DNA from: Xanthomonas translucens pv. translucens DSM 18974
GTDB lineage: Bacteria > Pseudomonadota > Gammaproteobacteria > Xanthomonadales > Xanthomonadaceae
Direction: 5' to 3'
DNA length: 6,323 bases
Assembly (NCBI RefSeq): GCF_000331775.1
Contig: NZ_CAPJ01000293.1
Coordinates: forward strand, 1-6,323
Shown: positions 6,295 through 6,323 of the stretch, in pieces
How the letters are laid out: each line of letters begins with the position of its first letter
How positions within the stretch are numbered: position 1 is the stretch's first letter
The notes under the pieces: generated by a model
What the model saw: only the letters and a program-made list of their open reading frames with translations
What the model was told of the DNA's origin: nothing
Database searches by the model: none
Position numbers and translations under genes: made by a program

Positions 6295-6323
6295 CGCAGC
6301 GTTCGATCCAGCTGATGTGCACG

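Overview
The window is very GC-rich (roughly 70% by eye, not counted) and tightly packed, with a strong preference for G or C at third codon positions. Gene content and protein style suggest a gammaproteobacterial chromosome of the Xanthomonadaceae, most likely Xanthomonas or a close relative. This is inferred from the combination of a DUF2242-type lipoprotein, a NadM-Nudix/NadV pair and the codon usage; there is no rRNA or other marker to prove it. I see no tRNA, rRNA, insertion sequence, CRISPR array or phage gene. It reads as core chromosome, not a mobile island.

Layout. Positions 1-525 (minus) hold the start of a lipoprotein gene that runs off the left edge. Positions 526-916 have no intact gene, but coding-like sequence on the minus strand appears to change frame twice, possibly a decayed gene. 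Positions 917-3455 (minus) hold the centre of the window: an NAD salvage operon transcribed nadM-Nudix then nadV, with a convincing sigma-70-type promoter at 3512-3539. A 239-base divergent intergenic region follows. Positions 3695-4573 (plus) encode a secreted endonuclease/exonuclease/phosphatase-fold enzyme. Converging on it with a 24-base gap is a LysR-family regulator (4598-5465, minus). It is broken: its DNA-binding half and its effector-binding half lie in different frames, and the wing of the winged helix is missing. Divergent from it is an intact TauE/SafE-family membrane transporter (5551-6294, plus), the likely former target of that regulator.

How the genes work together. NadV makes NMN from nicotinamide and PRPP. 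The N-terminal domain of NadM-Nudix adenylates NMN to NAD+, and its C-terminal Nudix domain probably hydrolyses ADP-ribose. The operon is therefore a complete two-step, deamidation-free route from nicotinamide to NAD+ with an attached ADP-ribose clean-up activity. The LysR/TauE pair looks like a classic divergent regulator-transporter module that has lost its regulator. The lipoprotein and the secreted phosphatase-fold protein have no visible functional link to these modules.

I found no convincing wholly new system. The best second-look items are the deletion and frameshift in the LysR gene, the possible decayed gene downstream of nadV, and the regulatory region of the NAD operon.
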